Source: Acidobacteriota bacterium
Lineage (GTDB): Bacteria; Acidobacteriota; Vicinamibacteria; Marinacidobacterales; Marinacidobacteraceae
DNA: 45,732 nucleotides
Assembly: GCA_009840635.1 (NCBI GenBank)
Contig: VXNL01000027.1
Location: forward strand, 1 to 45,732
Direction: 5' to 3'
The translations under genes were made by a program, and so were the position numbers. Positions 1-8,374 of this stretch are shown here, piece after piece; position 1 is the stretch's first letter; every line of letters begins with the position of its first letter. The notes beneath the pieces were generated by a model that was not told where the DNA came from, made no database searches, and was given only the letters and a program-made list of their open reading frames with translations.

Positions 1-52
1 CCCCCCCCCCCCCCCCCCCCGCGCCCCCCCCCCCCCCCCCCCCCCCCCCCCC
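1..52. other. poly-C tract, probable assembly-end artefact
   Basis: The first 52 bases are C except for a GCG interruption at 21-23. Read on the other strand this is a contig that ends in poly-G, the usual signature of two-colour sequencing chemistry running off a fragment. The glycosyltransferase reading frame cannot be trusted through it. I treat it as artefactual, not as biological low-complexity DNA. Confidence 0.7.
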
Positions 53-478
53 GCCGCTCCGGACCTGGCGAACCGGGTCCGCTTCCGGGGACCGCTGGGA
101 CCGGCGGCGCTCGCCGGATTGCTCCGAGACAGTGTCCTGCTCGCCGTTCCCTCCACGCACGAAGGGTTCGGGATCGTCTATCTGGAAGGGTTCGCCTTCG
201 GGCTGCCCGCACTCGCCGCCGCGTCAGGAGGCGCGGAGGAAGTGGTGAGCGACGGCGAGACCGGCTGGTCGATCCGCGAGGCCGCGTCAGGGAGCGCTTC
301 GCGGCGGATCGCCGACCGCCTGGACACTCTCGCCGCAGATCGCGGCCGGCTGGCGGCGATGGGGCTGCGCGCCGCCGAACGTCACCGCAGCCATCCCACC
401 TGGGCCGCGAGCGCCGCCGCGGTCGAGGACCTCTTCACGCTCCCGGAAGCGAGCGGACGGAGAGGCGGGGATCAGTGA
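53..478 (+). CDS. glycosyltransferase family 4, C-terminal fragment
   Basis: This is the C-terminal part of a GT4 (glycosyl transferases group 1) enzyme; its 5' end is lost at the window edge. The visible frame begins around base 53. It contains the sequence VRFRGPL, then PSTHEGFGIVYLEGFAFGLP, which holds the EX7E motif of retaining GT-B glycosyltransferases, then ASGGAEEVV and DGETGW, the standard nucleotide-sugar-binding half of the fold. Family members move a sugar from an NDP-sugar to a lipid, polysaccharide or small acceptor; the acceptor cannot be told here. The stop overlaps, tail to tail, the stop of the convergent AlkB-GlnE gene by 7 bp. Confidence 0.85.
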   Translation, partial: AAPDLANRVRFRGPLGPAALAGLLRDSVLLAVPSTHEGFGIVYLEGFAFGLPALAAASGGAEEVVSDGETGWSIREAASGSASRRIADRLDTLAADRGRLAAMGLRAAERHRSHPTWAASAAAVEDLFTLPEASGRRGGDQ

Positions 479-2943
479 TGAGTCTCTGACGAGGCCGCTT
501 CAGCGTCCACACCGGCGGCGAGCGGCAGCGGCGGCGTCATCCCCTCGATCGCTCCGATGTCGGCCGCGGCGCACGCCGCGATCTCGGGAATCCGAGCGGT
601 CAACACGTCGAAGTCGTCCGCCTTCCCGGCGGCCGCAATGGCCGCCTTGACCTCGTCCGGCGCCTCCTCGGCCGTGGAGCCTTCCTCCACCACCAGTTGC
701 AGGATCCCGCGGAGGTTCCGCCACTGCTTCGCGGCAGCCGCAAGCCGTCCGCCGGAGGCGCCCGGAACGAACCCGTGATCGGCGGCGGCCTCCAGCACCG
801 AGCCCGCGTCGAGAGCGAACAGATCCGTCTCCGGCCCGGCGTGCTTCAGTTGGAGGTAGCGGGCTGCGCGTTCGACGTCGCGGAAACCGCCCTGCATGTC
901 GTCGAGGGACATGAGCCCGGGCTCCGCCGCGCCGAAGGCCCCACCGGCCAGGTGGGACATCATCGTCCGGCGCGCGGGGCTCCCGGCCAGGATCTCGCGC
1001 CGCAACGCTTCGAACCGCGCCGCGAGGTCGGAACGGCCCGCCGCAAAGACACACCGCGCGCGAGTCAACTGGAGGAGTTCCTCCCCAGGCCCCACCTCGC
1101 GGTGGTAGTCCCGAAAACCCGAGAACGCGCGGACGCGGTGCAGCGGAGCCACGCGGGGGAGCGGCGCCAACAACAGGTTGTCGCGGGAAAGCATCCGCAG
1201 CGCGTTCCGGGCCCGATGGTAAAGCGCGTCGAAGTACTCCGGCGGGCCGCCCTCGTACAGGAACAGGATGTCGAGCTCCGCTCCCAGGAACCGGTCGCCG
1301 CTGGCCAGGTCGCCGAAGACGACCGCGCAGACCGAGCTCGCGGGGTCCGGGGAACTCCGTTCGGCGAAGTCCTCGCGGACCGCCGACAGCACGGCCGAGA
1401 TCGAGGCTTCGGCCACCCGGGACGCCACCGTGCCCGCCTCCGCGGGCGTCAGGTTGCCGCGCATGAGGTGGACGCCGAGCTGGAAGAGCTTCCCGTTGGA
1501 CCACTCCCGGGCGACCCCGACCGCCTCGCCGGCGTTTTGGGTGTGGGTGGCCGCGAGCTGCTCCTTCATCTCGTCCGTACCGAGTTCGTGCGTCCAGTAG
1601 AGCCGGACCAGCCCGCGGCGCGCGATCCTCTCGAACTCGGCGTCCACGCCGAAGCCGTCGGGCAGGTCCAGGTCGGTGAACTCCCTGGTCCGGAGACTGT
1701 CGAGCAGTTCCGGCGTCCGGTTCATCCAGCCGGCCAGCCGGGGGGCGCCGGCGATGATCTCGGCGATGGCGTCGAACGCCTCCGGGCGGGCCGCGAACGC
1801 GGGGCTGTCGTAGGCGCGCCAGTCCTCGATGTCGGGATAGAAGTAGGCGCGCTGCCGGTCGAGCAGGGGGTCCATGAGCTTGAACCAGCGGCTCGGAAAG
1901 AGGGCCAGACTGTTCATCTGGGAGTACCGGTCCGGGAGCTGCGGCGACTCCTCCTTGCCGTAGTGCTGCAGCAGCGGATAGCGCCGGTTGGAGGCCGCGT
2001 GGTGGTCGGCGTGCCGCTGCATGTTGTAGTAGAGCCAGTTGGTGAACTTGTAGTCCGCGCTCCAGGCGTGGCGGGGCAGGACGCGCTCGAAGCGGCCGCT
2101 GGGCATACGGACCCGCCGGAGCCCGTAGTGCTGGACGTAGTTGCTGACCTTCATGGAGAAGACCACGCTGGAGCACGCGACCGCGTAGATGAGGACCGCC
2201 CAGACGCCCCCCAGCGCGTAGACCAGCGCGTACCAGGCGCCGGCGAACAGCACGTAGCGCCAGAAGGGATTGGAGTAGTGCCAGACCGGCAACCGGCTGC
2301 GCGCCAGGCGCTTCTTCTCGAACTTCCACGCCCCGGTCAGGTTGCTCGCGATCTCCCGGGGCAGATACCGCCAGAAGCTCATCCCCCGGGGCGCCGATCC
2401 GGGATCCGCCGGGGTGCAGACCATGGGGTGGTGGATGTAGACGTGCTCCGTCGCGTAGTGCGGGTAGGACGCGGACGCCAGGACGAACTCGCCGAGGTGG
2501 CGCTCCCAGGAGGAGCGGCGGTGGACCAATTCGTGGCCGACCACGAAGACCGTCTGCCCGACCAGGACCAGGACGACGGCCATCACTGCGGTTTCCCAGG
2601 CGGCGAGGTGTCCCGCCGCCAGCATCTGCCAGAGCCCGAACGCGAAGACCGCCGGCCACAGCACGGCCCACGACCAGGCGGACAGCTTGTAGACGAACAG
2701 GCGGCTCTCCGGCGTCTTGTCCGGATCCATGTTCCGCTCCTGCATGCCGAACATCTGGTCGAACTTGTCGGCGACCGCGAGAAAGACGAAGGGGCCCGCG
2801 AACCACCACCCGCCGTTCAGCGCCGCCAGCACCACCAGTGGGAAGATCAGCAGCGGAGCGAAGTAGGGGAGCGCGTTCCCGAGCGACGGCTCCACGAGAA
2901 CCGCCCGGGACGCCGCCGCGCCGGTCGAGCCTCCGGACTCCAT
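472..2943 (-). CDS. AlkB-type alkane/fatty-acid hydroxylase fused to a GlnE-like adenylyltransferase half
   Basis: An 823-residue protein in one uninterrupted frame. Residues about 1-365 are an integral-membrane di-iron hydroxylase of the AlkB branch of the fatty-acid-desaturase superfamily: several hydrophobic helices, His boxes HELVH (137-141), EHVYIHH (166-172) and QRHADHH (309-315), and the AlkB signature NYVQHYGL (268-275). Residues about 385-823 follow the order of one GlnE (glutamine synthetase adenylyltransferase) half: a PRLAGWMNRTPELL helix, then a nucleotidyltransferase core GDLASGDRFLGAELDILFLY (544-563), then GGFRDVERAARYLQLKHA. The usual Asp-x-Asp metal pair reads Glu-Leu-Asp (556-558), so activity is uncertain. 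I chose ATG at 2943 because GGAGG lies 5 nt upstream; a GTG at 2949 overlaps that ribosome site. It follows the CDP-alcohol phosphatidyltransferase gene by 25 bp, probably in one operon. Expected role: terminal hydroxylation of an alkane or acyl chain. What the GlnE part does is unknown. Confidence 0.85.
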   Translation of the reverse strand: MESGGSTGAAASRAVLVEPSLGNALPYFAPLLIFPLVVLAALNGGWWFAGPFVFLAVADKFDQMFGMQERNMDPDKTPESRLFVYKLSAWSWAVLWPAVFAFGLWQMLAAGHLAAWETAVMAVVLVLVGQTVFVVGHELVHRRSSWERHLGEFVLASASYPHYATEHVYIHHPMVCTPADPGSAPRGMSFWRYLPREIASNLTGAWKFEKKRLARSRLPVWHYSNPFWRYVLFAGAWYALVYALGGVWAVLIYAVACSSVVFSMKVSNYVQHYGLRRVRMPSGRFERVLPRHAWSADYKFTNWLYYNMQRHADHHAASNRRYPLLQHYGKEESPQLPDRYSQMNSLALFPSRWFKLMDPLLDRQRAYFYPDIEDWRAYDSPAFAARPEAFDAIAEIIAGAPRLAGWMNRTPELLDSLRTREFTDLDLPDGFGVDAEFERIARRGLVRLYWTHELGTDEMKEQLAATHTQNAGEAVGVAREWSNGKLFQLGVHLMRGNLTPAEAGTVASRVAEASISAVLSAVREDFAERSSPDPASSVCAVVFGDLASGDRFLGAELDILFLYEGGPPEYFDALYHRARNALRMLSRDNLLLAPLPRVAPLHRVRAFSGFRDYHREVGPGEELLQLTRARCVFAAGRSDLAARFEALRREILAGSPARRTMMSHLAGGAFGAAEPGLMSLDDMQGGFRDVERAARYLQLKHAGPETDLFALDAGSVLEAAADHGFVPGASGGRLAAAAKQWRNLRGILQLVVEEGSTAEEAPDEVKAAIAAAGKADDFDVLTARIPEIAACAAADIGAIEGMTPPLPLAAGVDAEAASSETHH

Positions 2944-2968
2944 CGTCACCTCCGTAACAGAGCCTTCG

Positions 2969-3922
2969 TCATCCTGACTGGGATTCCGACGATGCTACCA
3001 CCGGCCGACCCCGCCCCACCGGGCGCCGCCCCGGGCGAACCAGCCAGCCGAAGAAGAACGCCGCAAGCCCCCACGACCCGACGGGCAGCCCGGCCAGCCT
3101 GAGGATGCCGAGAGCGACGGCGGCCGCGGCGGCGATGCGGCTCATCGGCCGGCGCAGGCGCCCGAAGAGCCCCGTCAGGCGGCGCGACCCGGCGCTTTCC
3201 GGATCGAGACGGCCGGTCCTGATCAGATAGTCGCGAGCGAAGCCGATCAGGAACGGAAGGCCCAGCGCGAGCGTCGAGGGCGGCGCCCACTCCGGTTCGA
3301 TGAAAGGCGCGAGGCACACGGCGACGAGACCCATCTGGAAGCCGGCGAGACGGCGCCGGAAGGGGCTGGATGGCAGTTCGACCAGACGGCGGCCCCAGCG
3401 CTTCTCGGCGAACAGGGCGGCGCCGAAGAGGTAGCGCCCGAAACCGGCGAGCAGGTACCACGCGGGCAGCGTCCCGCTCGCGAAGACCGCGATTCCGCTG
3501 GCGGCGGCCAGACCCAGCGCATCGGCCTCGGCGTCGAGCCGGGCGCCGAACGCGCTCGTCGTGCGGGTTCGCCGGGCGATGGCGCCGTCGGCGTAGTCGC
3601 CCAGCGCGGCCGCGGCATAGACCAGGCAGGGCATCCAGCCGGCGAGCGCCAGCCCGGCGTCGGACGTCAGCGTCGCGGCGAGCCCGCCCCCGGCGAGCAC
3701 CGCGAGGGCCCCCAGCCGGACGAGGGTCAGCCGGTTCGCGAGGCCGAGCGGCCGGGGCGCCGGCTCCCGGGCGGCGAACGCCACCACCCCGCTGAAGATC
3801 GCGAAACCGAGCAGGCCCCCGCCGAGCGGAAGCCCGGCCAGGAGAATCCCGGCGGCGCACACCGCACCTCCGGCGGCGGTGGCGAACCGCCAGAGTTCGT
3901 TCCCGTCCCCGCTGTCCCTCAC
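2969..3922 (-). CDS. CDP-alcohol phosphatidyltransferase family membrane protein
   Basis: A 317-residue integral-membrane enzyme of the CDP-alcohol phosphotransferase family, which joins a CDP-linked lipid or alcohol to a second alcohol in phospholipid synthesis. The catalytic signature D-x2-DG-x2-AR-x8-G-x3-D-x3-D is complete (Asp109, Asp112, Asp130, Asp134), preceded by the typical ANRLTLVR segment at 62-69. Hydrophobic segments lie on both sides. It is longer than the usual PgsA (about 180-200 residues), so it may belong to a different acceptor subgroup; the substrate cannot be assigned. Start is GTG with no clear ribosome site. The fused alkane hydroxylase gene follows 25 bp downstream, so both may act on membrane lipid or acyl chains. 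Confidence 0.8.
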   Translation of the reverse strand: MRDSGDGNELWRFATAAGGAVCAAGILLAGLPLGGGLLGFAIFSGVVAFAAREPAPRPLGLANRLTLVRLGALAVLAGGGLAATLTSDAGLALAGWMPCLVYAAAALGDYADGAIARRTRTTSAFGARLDAEADALGLAAASGIAVFASGTLPAWYLLAGFGRYLFGAALFAEKRWGRRLVELPSSPFRRRLAGFQMGLVAVCLAPFIEPEWAPPSTLALGLPFLIGFARDYLIRTGRLDPESAGSRRLTGLFGRLRRPMSRIAAAAAVALGILRLAGLPVGSWGLAAFFFGWLVRPGRRPVGRGRPVVASSESQSG

Positions 3923-4054
3923 CGTGGCGCAGCCGAGCCTAACTCACAGCAGAGGGGCCGGGGTGCCGTGTCGGATCCGGCACGACGGGCCGCGGGCGAC
4001 TTCCCCTTCGGTCATACTTCGCATGGACGCGCCGTTACAAGGGGAGGTGACAGC

Positions 4055-7000
4055 GTGATAGCAGCGACATTCTTGACAGTGGGGTTCCTGTTGGCGCCGG
4101 GGCTCGCCGCCGCGCAGGACGGCGGCATTTCGGGCACGGTGACCGACTTCGGCGGCGGGGCGCTCCCCGGGGTGACCGTCGAGGTGTCGGGCCCGGCGCT
4201 GCCCGGTCCGCGGGTGGTCGTCACCGACCGCCGCGGGGAGTTCGCGGCCGCGGAGCTGCCCCCCGGCGACTACCTCGTCACCTTCAGCCTGGCCGGGTTC
4301 GAGCAGCTCGAGCGGGAGGTGGCAGTGGCCGCGGGAGACACCCTCACGGTGGACGCGGAGTTGCAGCTCGGGGGGCTCTTCGAGGAGGTCACGGTGTCCG
4401 TGACCGGCACCGCCATCGAGGCGCCCGCCATCAACATGCCCCACGCGGTGACCGTGGTCAGCCGCGAGACGCTGGAACAGCAGGGAAGCACCCAGCTCGT
4501 CGATCTCTTCCGGAACCTGACGGTCAGCCACGGCGTGGTCGGTGAACGGAACAGTTGGTACAACTCGAACCAGCCGGCGACCCTCACCGAGAACGTGGCC
4601 AACGTCAACCTGCGCGGGCTGGGCGCCTCCCGGACGCTGGTGCTCTTCAACGGCCGGCGCCACGTGCCGGTCCCGGCGCGGCTGATCGGCGGGCGGTTCG
4701 TGGACGTGAACACGATCCCCTCGATCGCCGTCGGCCGGCTGGAGGTGCTGAAGGAAGGGGCGTCGGCCACCTACGGCTCGGACGCGGTCGGCGGCGTCGC
4801 CAACTTCGTGACCCGCAGCGACTTCCGGGGCTTCGAGATCAACGTCGCGCACGACTACTTCGACGGCGGGGGCGACACCACCGTCGCCGGCATCTGGGGC
4901 CTCGACATCGGTTCCTCCAGCGCGGTCTTCGCCATGGAGCGGGTGGGCCGCCAGGAGCTGCAGATGGTGGAGCGCCCCTGGACGCTCGACCGCCTCAGCG
5001 AGTACCCGCCGGGGACCCGCGGGGGCTGGTCGAGCCTCGGCAACCCGGGAACCTTCGCGGTGGGCGCGCCGGCGCCGTGGACCGCGGACGTCTTCGATCC
5101 CCGCTGCACCGAATTCGGCGGGATCGACGAAGGCTGGACGTGCCGGTTCCGTTACGCCCCTTTTGACAACCTGATCGACGAGCAGCAGCAGACGCGCGCC
5201 TTCCTCGAGATCAACGGCCCGCTGAGCGAGGGGATCGAGTACCACCTCGAGGGACTCTGGTCCGACGCCGTGATCCCGAACTGGTACACCACGCCGTCCT
5301 ACCCGCCGTTTCCCCTCACCAGCACCACGATCATGGAGGTGGCGGCCGACCATCCGGGCCGCCAGGCGTTCTGCGCCGCCTATGCGGGCGACCCGAAGGC
5401 CGACCCGAACGGGGCCTGCCTGGAGGACGCCCCCTGGTACCTCAACGGCCGCCCCTACGGGAACTCCGGTCCGGGGCGCCGGCTGCGCCGCGAGTCGCGC
5501 ACCCAGCGGATCGCCGGCGACCTCCACGGGGAGTTCACGGTGGGCGGGCGGGACGCCCACTGGGACTTCGGCCTCAGCTACTCGCGGGCCGAGGGGAACC
5601 TGAACCTGCCGGCGGTCTATACGGACCGGATCTTCCGCGCCTTCCGCGGCTTCGGCGGTCCGGGCTGCGGCGTCGGAGTGACCGCGGATCCGGCCTCCCC
5701 CGCCGGCATGGCGCTCGGGCCGCTCGGCGGCGCGGTCGCGGGCCAGGGGCCCTGCATGTACTTCAACCCGTTCAGCAACGCGATCCAGTTCTCCGAGCAG
5801 CCGGGGTCGGCGCTCGAGAACACCGCCAACCCGGACTACATCGCCAGTCTGGCGAACTCCGAGGAGCTGCGGCTGTGGCTCAACGAGGAAGTGGACCTCT
5901 TCAGCACCACGGACATGTTCGTGGCCGACTTCACCGTGAACGGCAACCTGGTCGAGAACGTGGCCGACTTCGCCGTCGGGTACCAGTACCGGCGAACGCA
6001 GGCCGACGGCAACCCGAACGACCCGGGCGACGTGACGGTCAACCCCTGCCCGGTCGCGGGCGACATGAGTTGCGCCGTGGGGAAGCGGTTCGGGCCCTAT
6101 CTCTTCACGAACGTCCACCGCCCCTACGACGCGAGCCAGCAGGTGCAGCGGCTGTTCGGCGAGCTGGCCCTGAAGCTCGGACCTCGCATAGACACCCAGA
6201 TGGCCGCCAACTACGAGTTCTACAACGTGGCCGGCAGCCGGGTGAACAGCTTCGATCCGAAGTTCGGTTGGCGCCTCCAGGCGGCCGAGAACCTGGACTA
6301 CTCGCTGTCCTTCCGGGGCTCGGTGCAGACGACCTTCCGGACGCCCTCACTGGACGACCTCAACACCAGCCCGCTGACCACCCTGGAGTGGATCTCGGAG
6401 ACCGGCGCCTACCAGGCGGTAGACCGGTTCGGGCGCACCGACCTCGTGCCCGAGCGGGCGTTCACCTTCAACACGGGGGTGGTGCTCTTCCTGCAGGGGG
6501 GCGTGGAGGCGACGGTGGACTACTGGCGCTACGACTTCGAAGACGTGATCGGGTCCATGCCCTACGACTCCATCTCGAGCATCTACGCCAGCGGCGATGC
6601 GGCCAGCCGGAACGCGGTCGCGCCGTTCATCATCTGTCCCGGCGGCCGGGCCTCCGAGCTGGCGGTCGCGGACCGGTGCGAAGCGCAGAACCTCCAGCGC
6701 ATCCAGATCGACCTGGTGAACTGGCCGGGACTCACCACCTCGGGGATCGACACCCACCTGGCGGCCCGCACCGACGCCGGCCCGGGGCAACTCTCGCTCG
6801 CCTGGGACTCCACCTACACGCTCCGCTACGACACCAAGGAGTTGTTGCTCGAGGGCACCGACCTGGTCCTGCGAGAGGAAGAGGAGGCCGCCGGCTTCCT
6901 GAACTTCGCGCACCCGATCGCGGTGCCGCTGCCCCGCTGGAAGAGCCGCTGGCAGGCCGCCTACAACTGGAGCGACTACCGGCTGGCGAGCTACGTGAAC

Positions 7001-7243
7001 TACGTCTCGTCCTACGAGGACCAGGGGGACGACGAGATCGTGCCCGTGATCGATCCGTTCCTCACCTGGGACATGAGCTTCCTGTGGCGCGCTCCCGGCG
7101 GAGTGAACCTCACGGTCTACGGCCTGAACCTGACCGGGCGGATCCCCCCGTGGGTCAACATCGAGCAGGCCTACGACGGCTTCACCCACGACCCCAAGGG
7201 GCGCCGCATCAAGGCGTCGCTGAACTGGCGCTTCGGGAGCTGA
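4055..7243 (+). CDS. TonB-dependent receptor with N-terminal CarboxypepD_reg-like domain
   Basis: An outer-membrane active-transport porin of about 1062 residues. I place the start at GTG 4055, 5 nt after GGGGAGGTGA, giving a clean signal peptide that ends ...GLAAAQD. The upstream GTG at 3968 would add a charged, non-signal N-terminus. Then come a carboxypeptidase-regulatory-like beta-sandwich (ISGTVTDFGGGALPGVTVEV), a plug domain with VTVVSRETLEQQG, NVNLRGLGASRTLVLFNGRR and VGRLEVLKEGASATYGSDAV, and a long beta-barrel ending in RRIKASLNWRFGS. This architecture is common in Acidobacteriota, Gemmatimonadota and Bacteroidota. No TonB box, siderophore gene or SusD partner is visible, so the ligand is unknown. 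Transcription converges on the DUF2272 gene. Confidence 0.93.
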   Translation: MIAATFLTVGFLLAPGLAAAQDGGISGTVTDFGGGALPGVTVEVSGPALPGPRVVVTDRRGEFAAAELPPGDYLVTFSLAGFEQLEREVAVAAGDTLTVDAELQLGGLFEEVTVSVTGTAIEAPAINMPHAVTVVSRETLEQQGSTQLVDLFRNLTVSHGVVGERNSWYNSNQPATLTENVANVNLRGLGASRTLVLFNGRRHVPVPARLIGGRFVDVNTIPSIAVGRLEVLKEGASATYGSDAVGGVANFVTRSDFRGFEINVAHDYFDGGGDTTVAGIWGLDIGSSSAVFAMERVGRQELQMVERPWTLDRLSEYPPGTRGGWSSLGNPGTFAVGAPAPWTADVFDPRCTEFGGIDEGWTCRFRYAPFDNLIDEQQQTRAFLEINGPLSEGIEYHLEGLWSDAVIPNWYTTPSYPPFPLTSTTIMEVAADHPGRQAFCAAYAGDPKADPNGACLEDAPWYLNGRPYGNSGPGRRLRRESRTQRIAGDLHGEFTVGGRDAHWDFGLSYSRAEGNLNLPAVYTDRIFRAFRGFGGPGCGVGVTADPASPAGMALGPLGGAVAGQGPCMYFNPFSNAIQFSEQPGSALENTANPDYIASLANSEELRLWLNEEVDLFSTTDMFVADFTVNGNLVENVADFAVGYQYRRTQADGNPNDPGDVTVNPCPVAGDMSCAVGKRFGPYLFTNVHRPYDASQQVQRLFGELALKLGPRIDTQMAANYEFYNVAGSRVNSFDPKFGWRLQAAENLDYSLSFRGSVQTTFRTPSLDDLNTSPLTTLEWISETGAYQAVDRFGRTDLVPERAFTFNTGVVLFLQGGVEATVDYWRYDFEDVIGSMPYDSISSIYASGDAASRNAVAPFIICPGGRASELAVADRCEAQNLQRIQIDLVNWPGLTTSGIDTHLAARTDAGPGQLSLAWDSTYTLRYDTKELLLEGTDLVLREEEEAAGFLNFAHPIAVPLPRWKSRWQAAYNWSDYRLASYVNYVSSYEDQGDDEIVPVIDPFLTWDMSFLWRAPGGVNLTVYGLNLTGRIPPWVNIEQAYDGFTHDPKGRRIKASLNWRFGS

Positions 7244-7252
7244 CGGCCATCG

Positions 7253-7269
7253 CCCCGCCCCGGGCGGGG
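7253..7269. terminator. GC hairpin between convergent genes
   Basis: CCCCGCCC followed by one C and GGGCGGGG forms a near-perfect hairpin just after the TonB receptor stop and before the convergent DUF2272 stop. There is no T-run, so it is a weak intrinsic terminator at best, or a 3'-end stabiliser. Confidence 0.35.
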
Positions 7270-7278
7270 TAATGCTGG

Positions 7279-8340
7279 CTAGCTCCCCGGGCCGGCGGCG
7301 CGGGCCGGGGACGGGATCAGGTCCGCCACTGCGGCCGGAAGCCGGACCCCCGGCGCGGCTTCGAGCGCCTGCAGGGTAGGGCTGGCGCTCAAGGCATCGT
7401 TCCCGATGGGGTCGGCCCGGAGTTTCAGGTGGGCGAAGAGCCGGCGGGTGGGAGCGAGGCGTCCGTTCCTGAGAGCGGCGGGCATCAGCTTGAGGCCGAC
7501 CGTCCCCCGCACATTGCCGCCGATGGTGAGGATGCGCTCCCGGTCCGGCTCCAGCCCGACGACGACGTCGCAGTGCATCCGGGCGCCGACGCCGAGGTTC
7601 CGGCGGCGCTGGGCGATCGAGGTGTAGCTGCTCCGCCGGCTGCTGCAGAGCAGGTCGCCCGGCTCGACGGCGGCCTCCCCGATGTCGTAGGCGACGAACG
7701 CGGCCGGCAGGGATTCTGCGTCGGACGACGCGGAGGACGCGTCGCGGGCCCGGATCGCCTGATCCACGTAGAAGTGGTGCGCGATGGCGCGCTGGAACCG
7801 GTCCGTGCTGCCGAGTCCGCCCTCGCACATCACCCAGGAGATGAAGGCGGCGGACCAGGGATCGCGCCAGCGGGAGGTCAGGCCGCCCGGCCCGTTCCAC
7901 CGCCCGTTCTGGCGGTCGATCATCCACGGCCCGCGCGGGGTCGCCGCCCAGTACCCGGCGATGGTCGGCGCGATGCGCACGCCCTCCGCCGCGTTGGCGG
8001 GCCTCCACCACCATCGCCTCGAGCCCCGCGAGCTCCGGGTGCGCGTCGAGGGTCCGGTCTGATCGATCACGTAGAACCCGAAGAAGGCCCACTCCTGGGC
8101 CGCGATATCCACGATGCGCCGCCGGGTCTCCCCGGCCGGCAGGTCCCGGCAGGCGGTCGAGCGGACGCTCATGCGCCCCGGAGCCCCGTGCACGAGCGCC
8201 GAGGGCGGGGTGGCGTCGAACTGCTCGGCCGACAGCCGCTCGAACGGGGTCGTCTGCGGCCAGGCGCTGCCCGGCGCGGCCAGCATCGCCGCGGCAACGG
8301 CGAGCGCGGGCGGAATCGTCTTGCTCCAGATTCCCTTCAT
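7279..8340 (-). CDS. DUF2272 domain protein, exported (internal frame disturbance)
   Basis: A 353-residue secreted protein with an N-terminal signal sequence ending GSAWPQ. DUF2272 hallmarks are clear: WSAAFISWVMCEGGL, IAHHFYVDQA, VEPGDLLCSSR and HCDVVVGLEPDRERILTI, a papain-like NlpC/P60-type layout with candidate Cys, His and Asp. The family's activity is not well established. Residues about 94-113 are a basic, Trp-rich stretch (STRTRSSRGSRRWWWRP), while the neighbouring frame reads a normal RTLDAHPELAGLEAMVVEA. This points to two compensating single-base indels between about 8008 and 8062, real or from sequencing. It is last in a three-gene operon, 34 bp after the sulfatase-like gene. Confidence 0.75.
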   Translation of the reverse strand: MKGIWSKTIPPALAVAAAMLAAPGSAWPQTTPFERLSAEQFDATPPSALVHGAPGRMSVRSTACRDLPAGETRRRIVDIAAQEWAFFGFYVIDQTGPSTRTRSSRGSRRWWWRPANAAEGVRIAPTIAGYWAATPRGPWMIDRQNGRWNGPGGLTSRWRDPWSAAFISWVMCEGGLGSTDRFQRAIAHHFYVDQAIRARDASSASSDAESLPAAFVAYDIGEAAVEPGDLLCSSRRSSYTSIAQRRRNLGVGARMHCDVVVGLEPDRERILTIGGNVRGTVGLKLMPAALRNGRLAPTRRLFAHLKLRADPIGNDALSASPTLQALEAAPGVRLPAAVADLIPSPARAAGPGS

Positions 8341-8374
8341 TCCAGATATCGCCGCGGGTCGAGGTGGAAAATTA

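Noticed and set aside
697..3102. Long plus-strand frames opposite the AlkB-GlnE gene
   Set aside because: They are antisense shadows of GC-rich codons, with Arg/Pro/Gly-rich composition and no domain.
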